DNA of 64,000 bases from Cladopsammia gracilis (lineage: Eukaryota; Cnidaria; Anthozoa; Scleractinia; Dendrophylliidae), in assembly GCA_022457155.1 (NCBI GenBank), contig JAJGOT010000237.1:186001-250000 (forward strand), written 5' to 3'. The notes beneath the pieces are model-generated. The model saw only the letters and a list, made by a program, of their open reading frames with translations, was not told the DNA's origin and did no database searches. A program made the position numbers and the translations under genes. Of the stretch, positions 1-9,046 are shown piece by piece. How positions within the stretch are numbered: the first letter of the stretch is position 1; each line of letters opens with the position of its first letter.

Positions 1-122
1 CCTCAATAAATTGTATTTGAAATTTCTACAGGCCTTTATTACCTGCAACACTTTGAAGCAGTCATTACACCAGAAAAATGTAAGCTAATTGCCCCCAATA
101 AATTGTATTTGAAATTTCTACC
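1..122. repeat. Short direct repeat
   Basis: The block CAATAAATTGTATTTGAAAT followed by TTCTAC occurs at about 4-29 and again at about 95-121, separated by unrelated sequence. No coding signal is visible here. It is probably the edge of a dispersed repeat that continues left of the window. Confidence 0.6.
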
Positions 123-184
123 TTCACAACATGCAATTAAACCATCTATCCTTTGTTTACATCAGCATTGTATCGTTCAAATAA

Positions 185-622
185 CAAGGCCACTAATTAA
201 CATTGCTATAAATGAGTTTTAATGTCATCACGCAGTTCTTTAAAACGCTCAATGTGACAGGAAATGATAAAGTTTTGGATAAGAAAGATTTTTTGCTCGA
301 ACTGAACCCAAATACTAACGTGAAAGGAAAACAGCGCAGAATTTCGCAAAATAGCAATTTTACAAAAATTACTATTTTGCGAAATGGGTTGTTCCATCCC
401 CAGAGAAAGATCTCACAGTAAAGAGCGGAGTAGGGAACGTGTTACAGGCTATTTAGATTTATATTTTAGTGACAAAGGCAGCCATTATATTTTTAATGCG
501 ACTGAATTCTTCAAAAGAAGGAGTTTCGCAAAATAGTAATTTTTCTATTTTGCGAAATGGCGTTAAATGTCTTCGCAACGGAAACTAATAGCTGCTATCT
601 CTCTTTTATCACGAGTAGAAAA
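185..622 (-). repeat. Hairpin-rich dispersed repeat, copy 1
   Basis: This block matches, in inverted orientation, 7190-7620, and in direct orientation part of 7660-8012. It contains two strong hairpins of the form TTTCGCAAAATAGTAAT...ATTACTATTTTGCGAAA (near 344-386 and 524-560), separated by a shared spacer that includes AGAGCGGAGTAGGGAACGTG. Short open frames inside it exist in all copies as a by-product of the repeat. It is probably a non-autonomous foldback or MITE-type element. No autonomous partner is visible. Confidence 0.75.
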
Positions 623-1229
623 CCTTTTGAGCACAGGCTCAAAGTTCAGGTATGGCATATTTAGTGATTTTATTGGCGATTTCCACAGAAGAGATTAGAT
701 TTTACAATGCTAACAGACTATGTTTATTTACGAAATAACCTTTAAACACTAAACAGTATTTTCTCCCATATGGGTAAATAACACTAAACCCCATTCAGAC
801 AAACACTAAGACCTCGCGGGATAAATGTTTATTTGAAATGTTTATTTATGTCACTATGTTGTAAACGTGCGACCCTAATAATTAGACCATTTCCGTTAAT
901 ACTGTCGGGGTTCAAACTATTCACAATGTTATGTTCAATTTGCAATATTGTTTCCACTTAAGCTCGCGTGCGTGTGAATTTTTTTCCGAAGGGCACCTAC
1001 CTACCTACTTCCGTACCGGTTGGCGTCGAAAACAGGTTGCACCAATTTAAATATTTAATTAGCGTGAAAGAACAGATAAATTAATTGAGTTTAGTTTTGT
1101 ACCTCGCATTCAGCTGTTGTGGCAAAAGGGAACAGATTATTCAGAAAACAGAGAGAGGCTTTCAGTGAATGTGCTTTTTACATAAACCCAATTTAAGGTA
1201 AGTTTTATAGTAAGAATGAAACATTCTAA
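623..1229. other. Intergenic, no gene seen
   Basis: AT-rich sequence without a convincing frame. Around 925-990 there is weak similarity to the 3' part of the SINE remnant at 63060-63150 (shared TGTTATGTTCAATTT and GTGTGAATT-type words). A possible donor, CAATTTAAGGTAAGT, lies near 1190-1205. It could end an untranslated exon of the gene at 3929, but nothing else supports that. Confidence 0.4.
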
Positions 1230-1446
1230 TATATATAGGTAGGCTGAGCCTAACTGGGAAGCTCTCTGAACAGAAAGCTAATGGTAAGCTTAACTAAGGT
1301 GAAAGGTCGGAAGCACAGCCTCACTTTAATTTCAAAATTGCGAAGATATCGGATGTTGTGTACGGACGCTCGCTCGAACACACATGTAACAGACGCCGCC
1401 CGCGAAACATTCCGCTAGCCATAACCATGAAAAATGACGGGCTCCA
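1230..1446. repeat. Internally deleted copy of the 57.5-58.6 kb repeat
   Basis: The left part (CTTAACTAAGGTGAAAGGT, GGAAGCACA) matches 57540-57580. The right part (CCCGCGAAACATTCCGCTAG, CCATGAAAAAT) matches 58520-58560. The version here is about 0.22 kb and the other about 1.1 kb, so this is an internal deletion derivative or the other carries an insertion. Confidence 0.65.
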
Positions 1447-2059
1447 CTGAAAATCACTGTTTCAATGAACCGTGGTTTCGCAAGATTGTGCGGCTAAACT
1501 GACGTGACGTGACATTACTTAGACTTGCCCACAAGTCGCGAAAGTCTAGACAAACATTCCTGAAGTTACAGTTCCGCGGATTTTCCGCTAAATCCGAAAA
1601 CCCTAAATTTACTCCGGTTAAAAAGATCAATTTTCTACGCCAATGATTTTACCGCATGTATTAAAACACATGATAATCCAAATGTTAGTTACATAAAACA
1701 ATTTGATAATTTGCGTTTTCACTAGCGTGAAGGAGACATTGTACGTATGTGTATTTCGCAAATCGCTGTGAAAAATCAACCTTTCATTCAGGTTGGTTGG
1801 TTTACCTGAGAAAACTGATCGTTCCAATCAGCTAATCCGTGTCCGACCTCACGCTGTATTAACTTAACATGACTTGTCAGCAGGAGGGAAAAAATGTCGC
1901 TTTGGGTACCAAATAAGGTCAGCTAGGATTTTCGGAAACTGGGAGATTCGGGGGATGAGATTGCTTTCCCTCAAATTTTCTGCCGCTGAAATACTCAGCT
2001 GAAATCAGAACCAAAAATTTCAAACTGTTTTAGCTTTCACATAGTTTCTTCTAAAGGAC
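1447..2059. other. Intergenic, nothing recognised
   Basis: No long frame, no RNA gene and no terminal-repeat structure could be seen in this stretch. Confidence 0.4.
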
Positions 2060-2381
2060 TAGAATGATATGACCTGATGTGGAAAAACAGTACAACGCCA
2101 ACATTCCTCGTTGGGTTCCCTGTAAAAGCACTATAATGATGTGGAAAAACAGTACAACGCCATTCCAAGCGTTTTCCTAAACATTTCTCGTTGGGTTCCC
2201 TGTAAAGGCACTATAATGATATGGAAAACAGTACAACGCCATTCCAAGCGTTTTCCTAAACATTTCTCGTTGGGTTCCCTGTAAAGGCACTATAATGATA
2301 TGGAAAACAGTACAACGCCATTCCAAGCGTTTTCCTAAACATTTCTCATTGGGTTCCCTGTAAAGGCACCATAATGATATG
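2060..2381 (+). repeat. ~80-bp tandem satellite, left part
   Basis: About four units share GGAAAACAGTACAACGCC, TTCCAAGCGTTTTCCTAAAC and TTGGGTTCCCTGTAAAGGCA. Full units are about 79-80 bp; the first is shorter. The array is interrupted by the LINE at 2382-3736 and resumes in phase after it. Confidence 0.9.
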
Positions 2382-3736
2382 ATAATGTCCTACTACCGGA
2401 CGGTTCAAAACTTAATTGCCTCCTCTACGCTGACGACTTAATTTTGATTTCTCACACGGCTGAAGGATTACAAACAGCATTAAATACATTATCCCAGTTC
2501 TGTAACGACTGGTTACTAAATATAAATCTCAAGAAAACGAAAGTTGTTATTTTTCAAAAGAAACTCAGAAAATCTACTTTAAATAATCACCATTTCCATA
2601 TAAACAAAGAAAAGATAGAAACTGTCAGCAACTACACTTATCTTGGAGTCAATTTTACGTCCAATGGAAACTTCCGAGACAATAAAATAAATTTAAAAGA
2701 AAAAACTAGGAGATCTATATTTGCAACACGCCGCTTCCTGAACTTTTCAAAATTACCAATTGATGTTGTAAATAAAATATTTGATTCTTTATTCCTCCCT
2801 ATCCTCATGTATGGTTCAGAAGTTTGGGGAGTTTATGACAAAAATGACTATAACACATGGGAAAAAGATATAATCGAACGAACACATGTTTATTTCTGTA
2901 AACTTTTCTTAGGAGTCAATAAACAATGCCCAAATGTAGCATGTAGAAATGAACTTGGTAGATTATCATTAAAAGCAAAAATTGACATAAATATTATTAA
3001 ATTTTGGTTACACCTGGAAAGTTTACCAGAAGATAACATTGCCAAACAATGCCTTTATCTATCTAAAGAAATGTCCGACAAAAACCAACTGAGCATTATG
3101 CAAAGAGTCAACTCTCTGTGTTATCTTTCGAATTTAAACATTTCAAATTTAAACATTAACAACTTCACTGAACGTATTCGGCTAAGTGTTAATAAAACTT
3201 CAACTAATCACCAACTTAATTTACTAAATCTAAATAAAAAACTTAAATTCTACTCTATCTTTAAACAAGATTGTCACAAATCTGGCTCCTTGGATTCGAT
3301 AAAAAATGTACGCCACAAAAAACAAATCAATAAATTTCGTCTTGGAAATCACAATCTGCGAATTGAAACTGGCCGGCACAACAAGACACCTGAAAATTTA
3401 AGAACCTGCTCTCTCTGTAATTCAAATCAAATCGAAGACGAATTCCATTTTCTATTCTCTTGCAATCATTATAATGCTTCACGTAAGAAATTTTTTGATG
3501 AAATAAACGACAAATATCGAAATTTTAATGATCTCGACAATATTTCAAAAATCCTGTTTCTTTTTAATAACGTTGATCCTTTTGTTTGTAGAACCATTGC
3601 TGCTTATATTTATGACTCAATGCTTAATCGACAATCAATGCTAGTTTAATTATTAGACATAATTATTTAATATAATTCAGATTTATTAAGTAGGTAATGC
3701 CATGTATATATATGGGAATACTGAATAAATTGTTGT
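2382..3736 (+). mobile_element. 5'-truncated non-LTR retrotransposon (LINE) inside a satellite
   Basis: The insert begins in the reverse transcriptase domain and ends with AATAAATTGTTGT, a short TTG-repeat tail typical of LINE 3' ends. The flanks carry the 7-bp duplication TGATATG (2375-2381 and 3737-3743), and the satellite continues on both sides. That is the expected product of target-primed reverse transcription with 5' truncation. The coding part has no stop over 401 codons, so the insertion is probably fairly young. Confidence 0.88.
2384..3649 (+). pseudogene. LINE reverse transcriptase C-terminal part
   Basis: The frame is open from the 5' truncation point to a TAA stop. It contains the reverse transcriptase catalytic box YADD (2426-2437, within LLYADDLILIS). 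Next come the thumb and connection region with YTYLGV near 2636 and LPILMYGSEVWG near 2800, a common LINE motif after the polymerase core. Near the C terminus it has a CxxC...HFLFSC zinc-binding-like motif (about 3409-3470). The endonuclease and the N-terminal half of the polymerase are absent, so no functional protein is expected. It belongs to a non-LTR clade that I cannot assign with confidence (CR1/L2/Jockey-like). Confidence 0.88.
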
Positions 3737-3880
3737 TGATATGGAAAAACAGTACAACGCCACTCCAAGCGTTTTCCTAAACATTTCTCATTGGGTTCCC
3801 TGTAAAGGCACTAAAATGATATGGAAAAACAGTACAACGCCATTCCAAGCATTTTCTTTAACATTCCTTGTTGGAATGTA
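3737..3880 (+). repeat. ~80-bp satellite, right part
   Basis: Two further units of the satellite at 2060-2381 follow directly after the LINE. They share GGAAAAACAGTACAACGCC and the TTCTCATTGGGTTCCC block. The last unit is degenerate and ends about 50 bp before the secreted-peptide start codon. Confidence 0.88.
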
Positions 3881-3928
3881 CAAGTTTGACTAATGGTTAT
3901 ATATTTTGCCTTAAGTTTCAGAGTGACA

Positions 3929-4222
3929 ATGGCAAAGATTATATGTGCCTTTATTGTAATGGCGCTTCTTGGAATAATATTCTCTTCGTGTGATAGCGTT
4001 AGATTTCGTTTAAGGAAACGCTTCGTGGGCCGCGAGTTGGGTCGGTCTAAGATTTATAATCCGGATTCCTTCCATTCCGAAGACAAAGATGCCGATGACT
4101 ATCATGAAGCCACTCACAGCAAATACGATGGCGCCTATGACAGATACGAAGCCACCGACCAGAACTACGAAGCCGCCAACAAGAACTGCAATGTAGCTGA
4201 CAACTACCACGAAGTCAACTGA
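3929..4222 (+). CDS. Small secreted acidic Tyr-rich peptide precursor
   Basis: This 97-residue frame starts at ATG 3929, seven bases after a good splice acceptor (TTAAGTTTCAG, ending 3921). It may therefore be the coding exon of a gene with an upstream untranslated exon. An in-frame ATG at 3893 would add 12 residues but lies before the acceptor. Residues 1-20 form a classic signal peptide (hydrophobic core ICAFIVMALLGIIFSS, then C21). Residues 27-31 read RLRKR, a furin-type dibasic site. The rest is acidic and hydrophilic, with imperfect Y-E-A-x4 repeats (tyrosines at 58, 66, 70, 73, 80 and 93). There are only three cysteines, so it is not an eight-cysteine SCRiP-type peptide. I do not recognise the family. 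A secreted matrix protein, peptide precursor or antimicrobial precursor is possible. An AATAAA follows at 4374. Confidence 0.62.
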   Translation: MAKIICAFIVMALLGIIFSSCDSVRFRLRKRFVGRELGRSKIYNPDSFHSEDKDADDYHEATHSKYDGAYDRYEATDQNYEAANKNCNVADNYHEVN

Positions 4223-4373
4223 ACCATTTGTGAACAAACAACTTATCCATGATTATGCCTCTTGGTGTGAAAATAGCTCATGATTACAAGCAATATTCTT
4301 AATTGTAGGTCAAATGAACCAAATTTTTTTTTTTCTTTTAGTCTAATATGTGCAATGTGTTGATTGAGTACCA

Positions 4374-4379
4374 AATAAA
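4374..4379 (+). promoter_or_regulatory. Poly(A) signal AATAAA
   Basis: A canonical AATAAA lies 152 bp after the stop codon of the secreted-peptide gene. It supports a real transcript ending shortly downstream, near 4395. Confidence 0.5.
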
Positions 4380-4479
4380 CTATTCTAAAGGAATTGTTTT
4401 TAGTTTTAACGTGAGTACACCGTGTTCATGCAGTCTGCTGAATTACCCTATATCCCTTACACATTAGTAGATAGGATTT

Positions 4480-5261
4480 GCCGGTTCTGGCTCACAGGGG
4501 AAATTTTCAAGGAAAAACTAAGACTTTCCTTTCCCTATGATTTCCCCGATGATTTTCCAATAATTTCCTTATAAATTTCCTTAATAGATTTCCCCTTCAT
4601 TTCCTTTTTCATTTCCCCTCTCATTTCCCCAACTTTCAAGAATTAAAAAAATAATTTTCTTCTAACTTGTTTTGAGACATATCAAAAAAATTCAAATTTT
4701 ATAACCAATTGCATAAGTTGACATGAATTAACCGTTTCTAGCTTATTTTGAAAAAACAGTCAACCATTTTATAATTTTCTTTTAATTTTATTTTTATTTT
4801 CTTCTAATTCACTTTTAATTTTCTTCTAATTTTCTTTTTATTTTCTTTTAATTTTCTCATAATTTTTGTGCCCAATTGCATAAGTTAATATTTTATCTTC
4901 TCTTGATTGTCTCAGTGAAGATTTCGTGTTTATGACTTCTGATTACATTCATCTAAGAATTCCTTAGATAAATTACGTAGAAGTTAATTCAGTAATCGGT
5001 ATCCATGATAACCCTTTCATTTTACCAATGCTTTATTTTTCTTGTTATCTTTACAGATAACTTTATTAATTCTAAACACTGTTTGATTGGTTTTTAATAA
5101 TTATTTTTCATAGAAACTTCCTACCACTGGTTCATTCATTAAATCAGCTAATTGATAAGTAATTGGTTGCGTATTTAAGATTTCTTTAATGATTAATACT
5201 TCTTCTGTCCAATTCGGTGTGTAAACCTTATCGAAAATTTTTCGCTTGTATTTTATAATGT
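4480..5261. other. AT-rich low-complexity stretch
   Basis: It consists of pyrimidine-rich runs of TTTCCTT, TTTCCCC and TTTTCTTTTAATTTTCTTC-type words (about 4530-4870), then ordinary AT-rich DNA. No gene was seen. Confidence 0.5.
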
Positions 5262-5360
5262 GTGGTTCCAGAAAATATCCATCCCCCCCCCCATCACAGA
5301 AGGGATTTTTCATTTAACCCCCCCCCCCTCCCTGGAAATTCCAATTTTCCCTCACACCCT
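5262..5360 (+). repeat. Partial copy of the TTCCAGAAAATATCCAT foldback element
   Basis: GGTTCCAGAAAATATCCATC followed by C-runs matches the ends of the complete element at 55086-55270. The C-runs and TGGAAATTCC words match its interior. Only about half the element is present here. Confidence 0.6.
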
Positions 5361-5956
5361 CTGGAAATATTTATTTTTCTCCTTAAAGAAGAAAATAGCC
5401 AACTCAATTAGCTCAGTATTCCGAAATTTGTAGCATTTGTGTGTTTTGTAGTATAAAATCAGCGTATCTATGATCAGCGTATGCTTATCATTGGCAATCA
5501 ACCGTTTTGACGAAACAGCAACACTCCTATATTTCGAATATTTTAAAATTTGCTAACAAAATACAAGTTGCCTTCCATGAGCGCTGAGAAATAAATGCCG
5601 AGAAAGAAACGCTTTAAAAAATCCATATACCGGTAACTTTGAATGACCTAATTTGCAGCTAAAAATTCCATTTATCAATGGCCACTCTTTCTCCTATCCC
5701 GTACGTAGCTGTTACTTTTGTCGCCGCGTTACATCGTCAAATAAATATTCTCACACGAACACCTCGCCTGCGTCGATAGTTACGATATTAGGGAGCTTAA
5801 GATCCAGAACGCGACGGCTTTTAGAACGCGGTGACCGAGCTAAAGCCTGGAACGAGAATGCCGTTCTAAGCGAGGGAAAAATAAACTTTTAAGTTCTGCG
5901 ATGCGACGCGGTTGTTCAAGATTTTTGTTTTGACAAAAGAAAACGCAAAGTATAAA

Positions 5957-6211
5957 ATGAGCTCGTTCAAAGAAGTCCATGAAATGTTGTTATTGTGCTT
6001 GGAAGAAGAAATCATTGATGATGAAGAATTTGCCGTGTTGTACGAGGCATACACACCGCAGAATCCTCCATTTGCTCACTCGTCGTATGAGAAATTTTCT
6101 CTTGTAAATGAAGACCCGTCTAAATGTAAAGCAAATTTTCGCGTGGAAAAGGGAGATATCTCTTTACTTGTTGAAACCTTAAGAGTTCCTCCTATCCAAA
6201 GCATTCTCTAA
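5957..6211 (+). pseudogene. Harbinger transposase N-terminal fragment
   Basis: The frame starts MSSFKEVHEMLLLCLEEEII and continues to NFRVEKGDISLLVETLRVPP. This resembles the N-terminal helical region of HARBI1/ALP1-like transposases, including the FRV-K-DI-LL-LR-P pattern just before the region where the family normally proceeds to the nuclease core. Similarity stops at about codon 80. The frame then runs into antisense sequence of the neighbouring Myb-like gene and hits a stop at 6209-6211. This shows truncation by an internal deletion near 6195-6205. It has no catalytic residues. Confidence 0.7.
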
Positions 6212-6400
6212 TTCGGAGGGCTCGTCTGGCGTTATTCCCGCAGCTTTTTCTTCATCCCTCAGTTTTTTCTTGTACCTAATAACAAGAATTCCCACGTGGT
6301 CGCGAACCGACCGCTTATCAACGCTAAATTTAGGAACTGAACATTTATTCAAAGTCGGCGATTTTTTCCCACAGGCTTCTTCTCTGTGTGGACTTGGCAA
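6179..6400 (-). pseudogene. Harbinger Myb/SANT-like accessory protein fragment
   Basis: Read on the minus strand, the frame contains VDKRSVRDHVGILVIRYKKK followed by an acidic, lysine-rich segment with EEKAAGI and EPSELENAL. This R-V-R-D/E-x-x-L-L...K-Y-K-K pattern is found in the DNA-binding second protein of Harbinger elements in cnidarians. The frame ends at the deletion joint that it shares with the transposase fragment. The two fragments overlap tail to tail by about 30 bp. The likely original role was recruiting transposase to the terminal repeats and nuclear import. Confidence 0.6.
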
Positions 6401-7189
6401 CTTCCCTACACAGGATTATGCCGTGGTCGTTTGTCCAAGACATCACCGAAGTAAAAGAAAAAATAAAACAACATCTTTAAAACCGAGTTAAATTTGAGCT
6501 CAGACTGAGTTGAAAATAATTTTGTGCTTAATTCTACGAAACATCACTTCTTGCATGTTCTTAGCAAATTAACGCTTAATTTTGCTAAATACAAGGGTAA
6601 AAAACAGGGGGGAAAAAGAGGAAGCTTGGAGGCACAACTTACTTCGAAGACTTTGTCGAAGCCATTCTTCGCTAACCTAAGTCAACCTGTAAACAAAGTT
6701 TAAAAAAGTCAGAGCTTTCCCATTTTTGCGGCGTAAATTTCGCTAGAAAGTTTCAATATGAATCAAGGTTTCGATTTATGTTTAGAGTTGGCACTTAATA
6801 CACCGTTTTCTTCAAAACAAGAACATTTAATACTCACGTTTTCTACACAACGCCAAATCCTTCTGACTCGAGTTCTCTACGCGACGGCGACGCTGCGAGC
6901 CAGCACTCCGAGGCAAGCGGACTGCTGCTTTTCTGTGAAAAATTACTTCCGGCCGCGTCTCAAAACCGTCGCGTCCTGGATCTTAAGCTCCCTATTATTA
7001 CGTCTGCGAAAATCGAAACAGCGCTGAAATCCTTGTTCTGGAATCCCAACCGTGTATAGGCTGTGATTACGAAAACCTACTAGATCTTTATATATCTTTC
7101 TTTCGTCTGAACGGGCTCACACAACCGAAATTTATCAGATTTATTATATGAAGCAGCGGCTTATTCTATTTTGCGAAACCAAATGATTG

Positions 7190-7620
7190 AAAATGCATGA
7201 TACTGAACGTGAATGTCTTTGTAACGTGATAAAAGAGAGATAGCAGCTATTAGTTTCCGTTGCGAAGATATTTAACGCCATTTCGCAAAATAGTAATCTT
7301 AGAAAAATTACTATTTTACGAATATAAATCTAAATAGCCTGTAACACGTTCCCTACTCCGCTCTTTACTGTAAGATCTTTCTCTGGCGATGGAACAACCC
7401 ATTTCGCAAAATAGTAATTTTTGTAAAATTACTATTTTCCGAAATTCTGCGCTGTTTTCCTTTCACGTAAGTATTTGGGTTCAGTTCGAGCAAAAAATCT
7501 TTCTTATCCAAAACTTTATCATTTCCTTTCACATTGAGCGTTTAAAAGAACTGCTTGATGACATTAAAACTCATTTCGCAAAATAGTAATTCTTGTAAGA
7601 TTACTATCTTGCGAAATTCT
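7190..7620 (+). repeat. Hairpin-rich dispersed repeat, copy 2 (inverted to copy 1)
   Basis: This is close to a full-length reverse complement of 185-622. It includes the ATCTCTCTTTTATCACG-complement block, the AGCCTGTAACACGTTCCCTA spacer and three hairpins of the TTTCGCAAAATAGTAAT type (about 7281-7322, 7400-7442, 7574-7617). Together with copy 1 it brackets 6.6 kb that includes the satellite, LINE, peptide gene and Harbinger element. Confidence 0.75.
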
Positions 7621-7659
7621 GCGTTACGTGGTTCCTGTCGAGCGAAAACTCGTTATACC

Positions 7660-8012
7660 AAATGATTGCAAATGCATGATGTCTTTATAACTTGATAAAA
7701 GAGAGATGGTCGCTATTTGTTTCTGTTGCGACGACATTTAACGCCATTTCGCAAAATAGTAATCTTAGAAAAAATACTATTTTGCAAAACTCCTCCCTTT
7801 GAAGAATTCAGTCGCATTAAAAATATAATGGCTGCCTTTGTCACTAAAATATAAACCAAAAAATAGCCTATTAACAACAGCGCAGAATTTCGCAAAATAG
7901 TAATTTTACAAAAAATACTGTTTTACGAAATGGGTTGTTCCATCGCCAGAGAAAGATCTCACAGTAAAGAGCGGAGTAGGGAACGTGTTACAGGCTATTT
8001 TGGTGATGACAA
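7660..8012. repeat. Hairpin-rich dispersed repeat, copy 3
   Basis: It starts like copy 2 (CCAAATGATTG, AAATGCATGATGTC) and ends like copy 1 (AGATCTCACAGTAAAGAGCG, ACAGGCTATTTTGG). It is thus a rearranged tail-to-tail relative of the two other copies. Hairpins lie at about 7745-7790 and 7886-7931. Confidence 0.7.
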
Positions 8013-9046
8013 GTAATTCGGTATTATGTAAAACAGGAAGTGACGTCATAACGTTGCTTTGGCAACTCCGATTTCCATAAAACTAATCTCATCTGAAACT
8101 TTAATCTTTCTCTAGTACAGCTGTGGCAATCGATTTTCCGTTGGCTCGTTTGTGGTGGTACACAAGTTTCTCAAAGCTTAACGGTATCGTCGCTCAAAAA
8201 CCCAGTCGAGCCACCTTAAGACTGCCGAGATTAAAGCGACGTGCAAAATCTTTGACGTCTGAAAAAAATCAGCAAAGGGACTGCTTGAAGTGTGAATTTC
8301 GTTGTTTGAATATTTTTGGCTCACGAACCGCAAGCTCATAAACACAGCGGATCTGCATTGTAGCTTGAAATCTTGATGACTCGAGAACTGAAGGTTATTT
8401 TTAGCGGTTTTAAATGTCGATCAATCGGCAAAATATTTGAAAGATTCAAGACGTGATATTTATATCGGTGGTATTTGCGATTCAAGCAAGATTCGAAATA
8501 TGATAGCGTTTACTATCAGTTGTTATCTCGTGCTTACACTTGTCACGGCTTCTTATTCACTAGATTTCTTTTCTTTTACACAACAATACCAAACAAAGCA
8601 AACTTATGGCAATGAAAAACAAATAAAAATGCGCGCACAACATGCGCGCATTTAGACACGTCTGGACAATTGCGTTTACGTGTTAAACGTGCGCATGGTT
8701 TTCGTCTGGGTGGTTTGCTTATCTCTGAGCTGCACTGTATGGTTGCCCAGTTGTTCCAAACAAAAGAAAGTTGATGCTTAACAATACCGGTAACCATTTG
8801 ATGTCATAAAAATTCAAAATGGTGGTACGCTGGAGTTTTAAAAGCAAAAATAGGCGATATTCTTATCCATTTTTTTGTACACTGAAATTTCCTTCCTATT
8901 TGTTATTTAAAAAAATCGAAATTTAGACTTCAATTCCAACGTAAACTTGTAATCACAATGGAGGTTCCCTTTAAGATAAGTAGTCTAATAATAACACTCC
9001 AGGAGATTCTACTGTATCTTAAAGAACCACAAAACAGTTTTCTTAC
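8013..9046 (-). other. Probable RPS4 intron, no exon recognised
   Basis: This lies downstream of the last visible RPS4 exon. I searched it by eye on the minus strand for the C-terminal RPS4 codons and did not find them. A GCGCGCA-containing palindromic stretch (AATGCGCGCACAACATGCGCGCATT, about 8628-8654) is present. Nothing else was recognised. Confidence 0.45.

Larger units (their letters stand above)
5790..6993 (+). mobile_element. Harbinger-type DNA transposon, deletion derivative
   Basis: The terminal inverted repeats are AGGGAGCTTAAGATCCAG on the left (5790) and its complement on the right (ending 6993). They extend imperfectly through ACGCGACGG. The 3-bp flanks are ATT on both sides, fitting a Harbinger-type 3-bp duplication. 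Inside are the N-terminus of a transposase on the plus strand and the C-terminal part of a Myb/SANT-like protein on the minus strand, the two-gene arrangement of autonomous Harbinger elements. At about 1.2 kb it lacks the catalytic DDE region. Confidence 0.75.

Noticed and set aside
206..421. Conserved open frames in the hairpin repeat
   Set aside because: Frames recur in three repeat copies but are short, overlap on both strands and follow the inverted motif. They are not protein conservation.
4010..4237. Hydrophobic minus-strand frame over the secreted-peptide gene
   Set aside because: It is the complement of the acidic Tyr-rich repeats (GTA/GTC codons give Val/Ile). No independent support.
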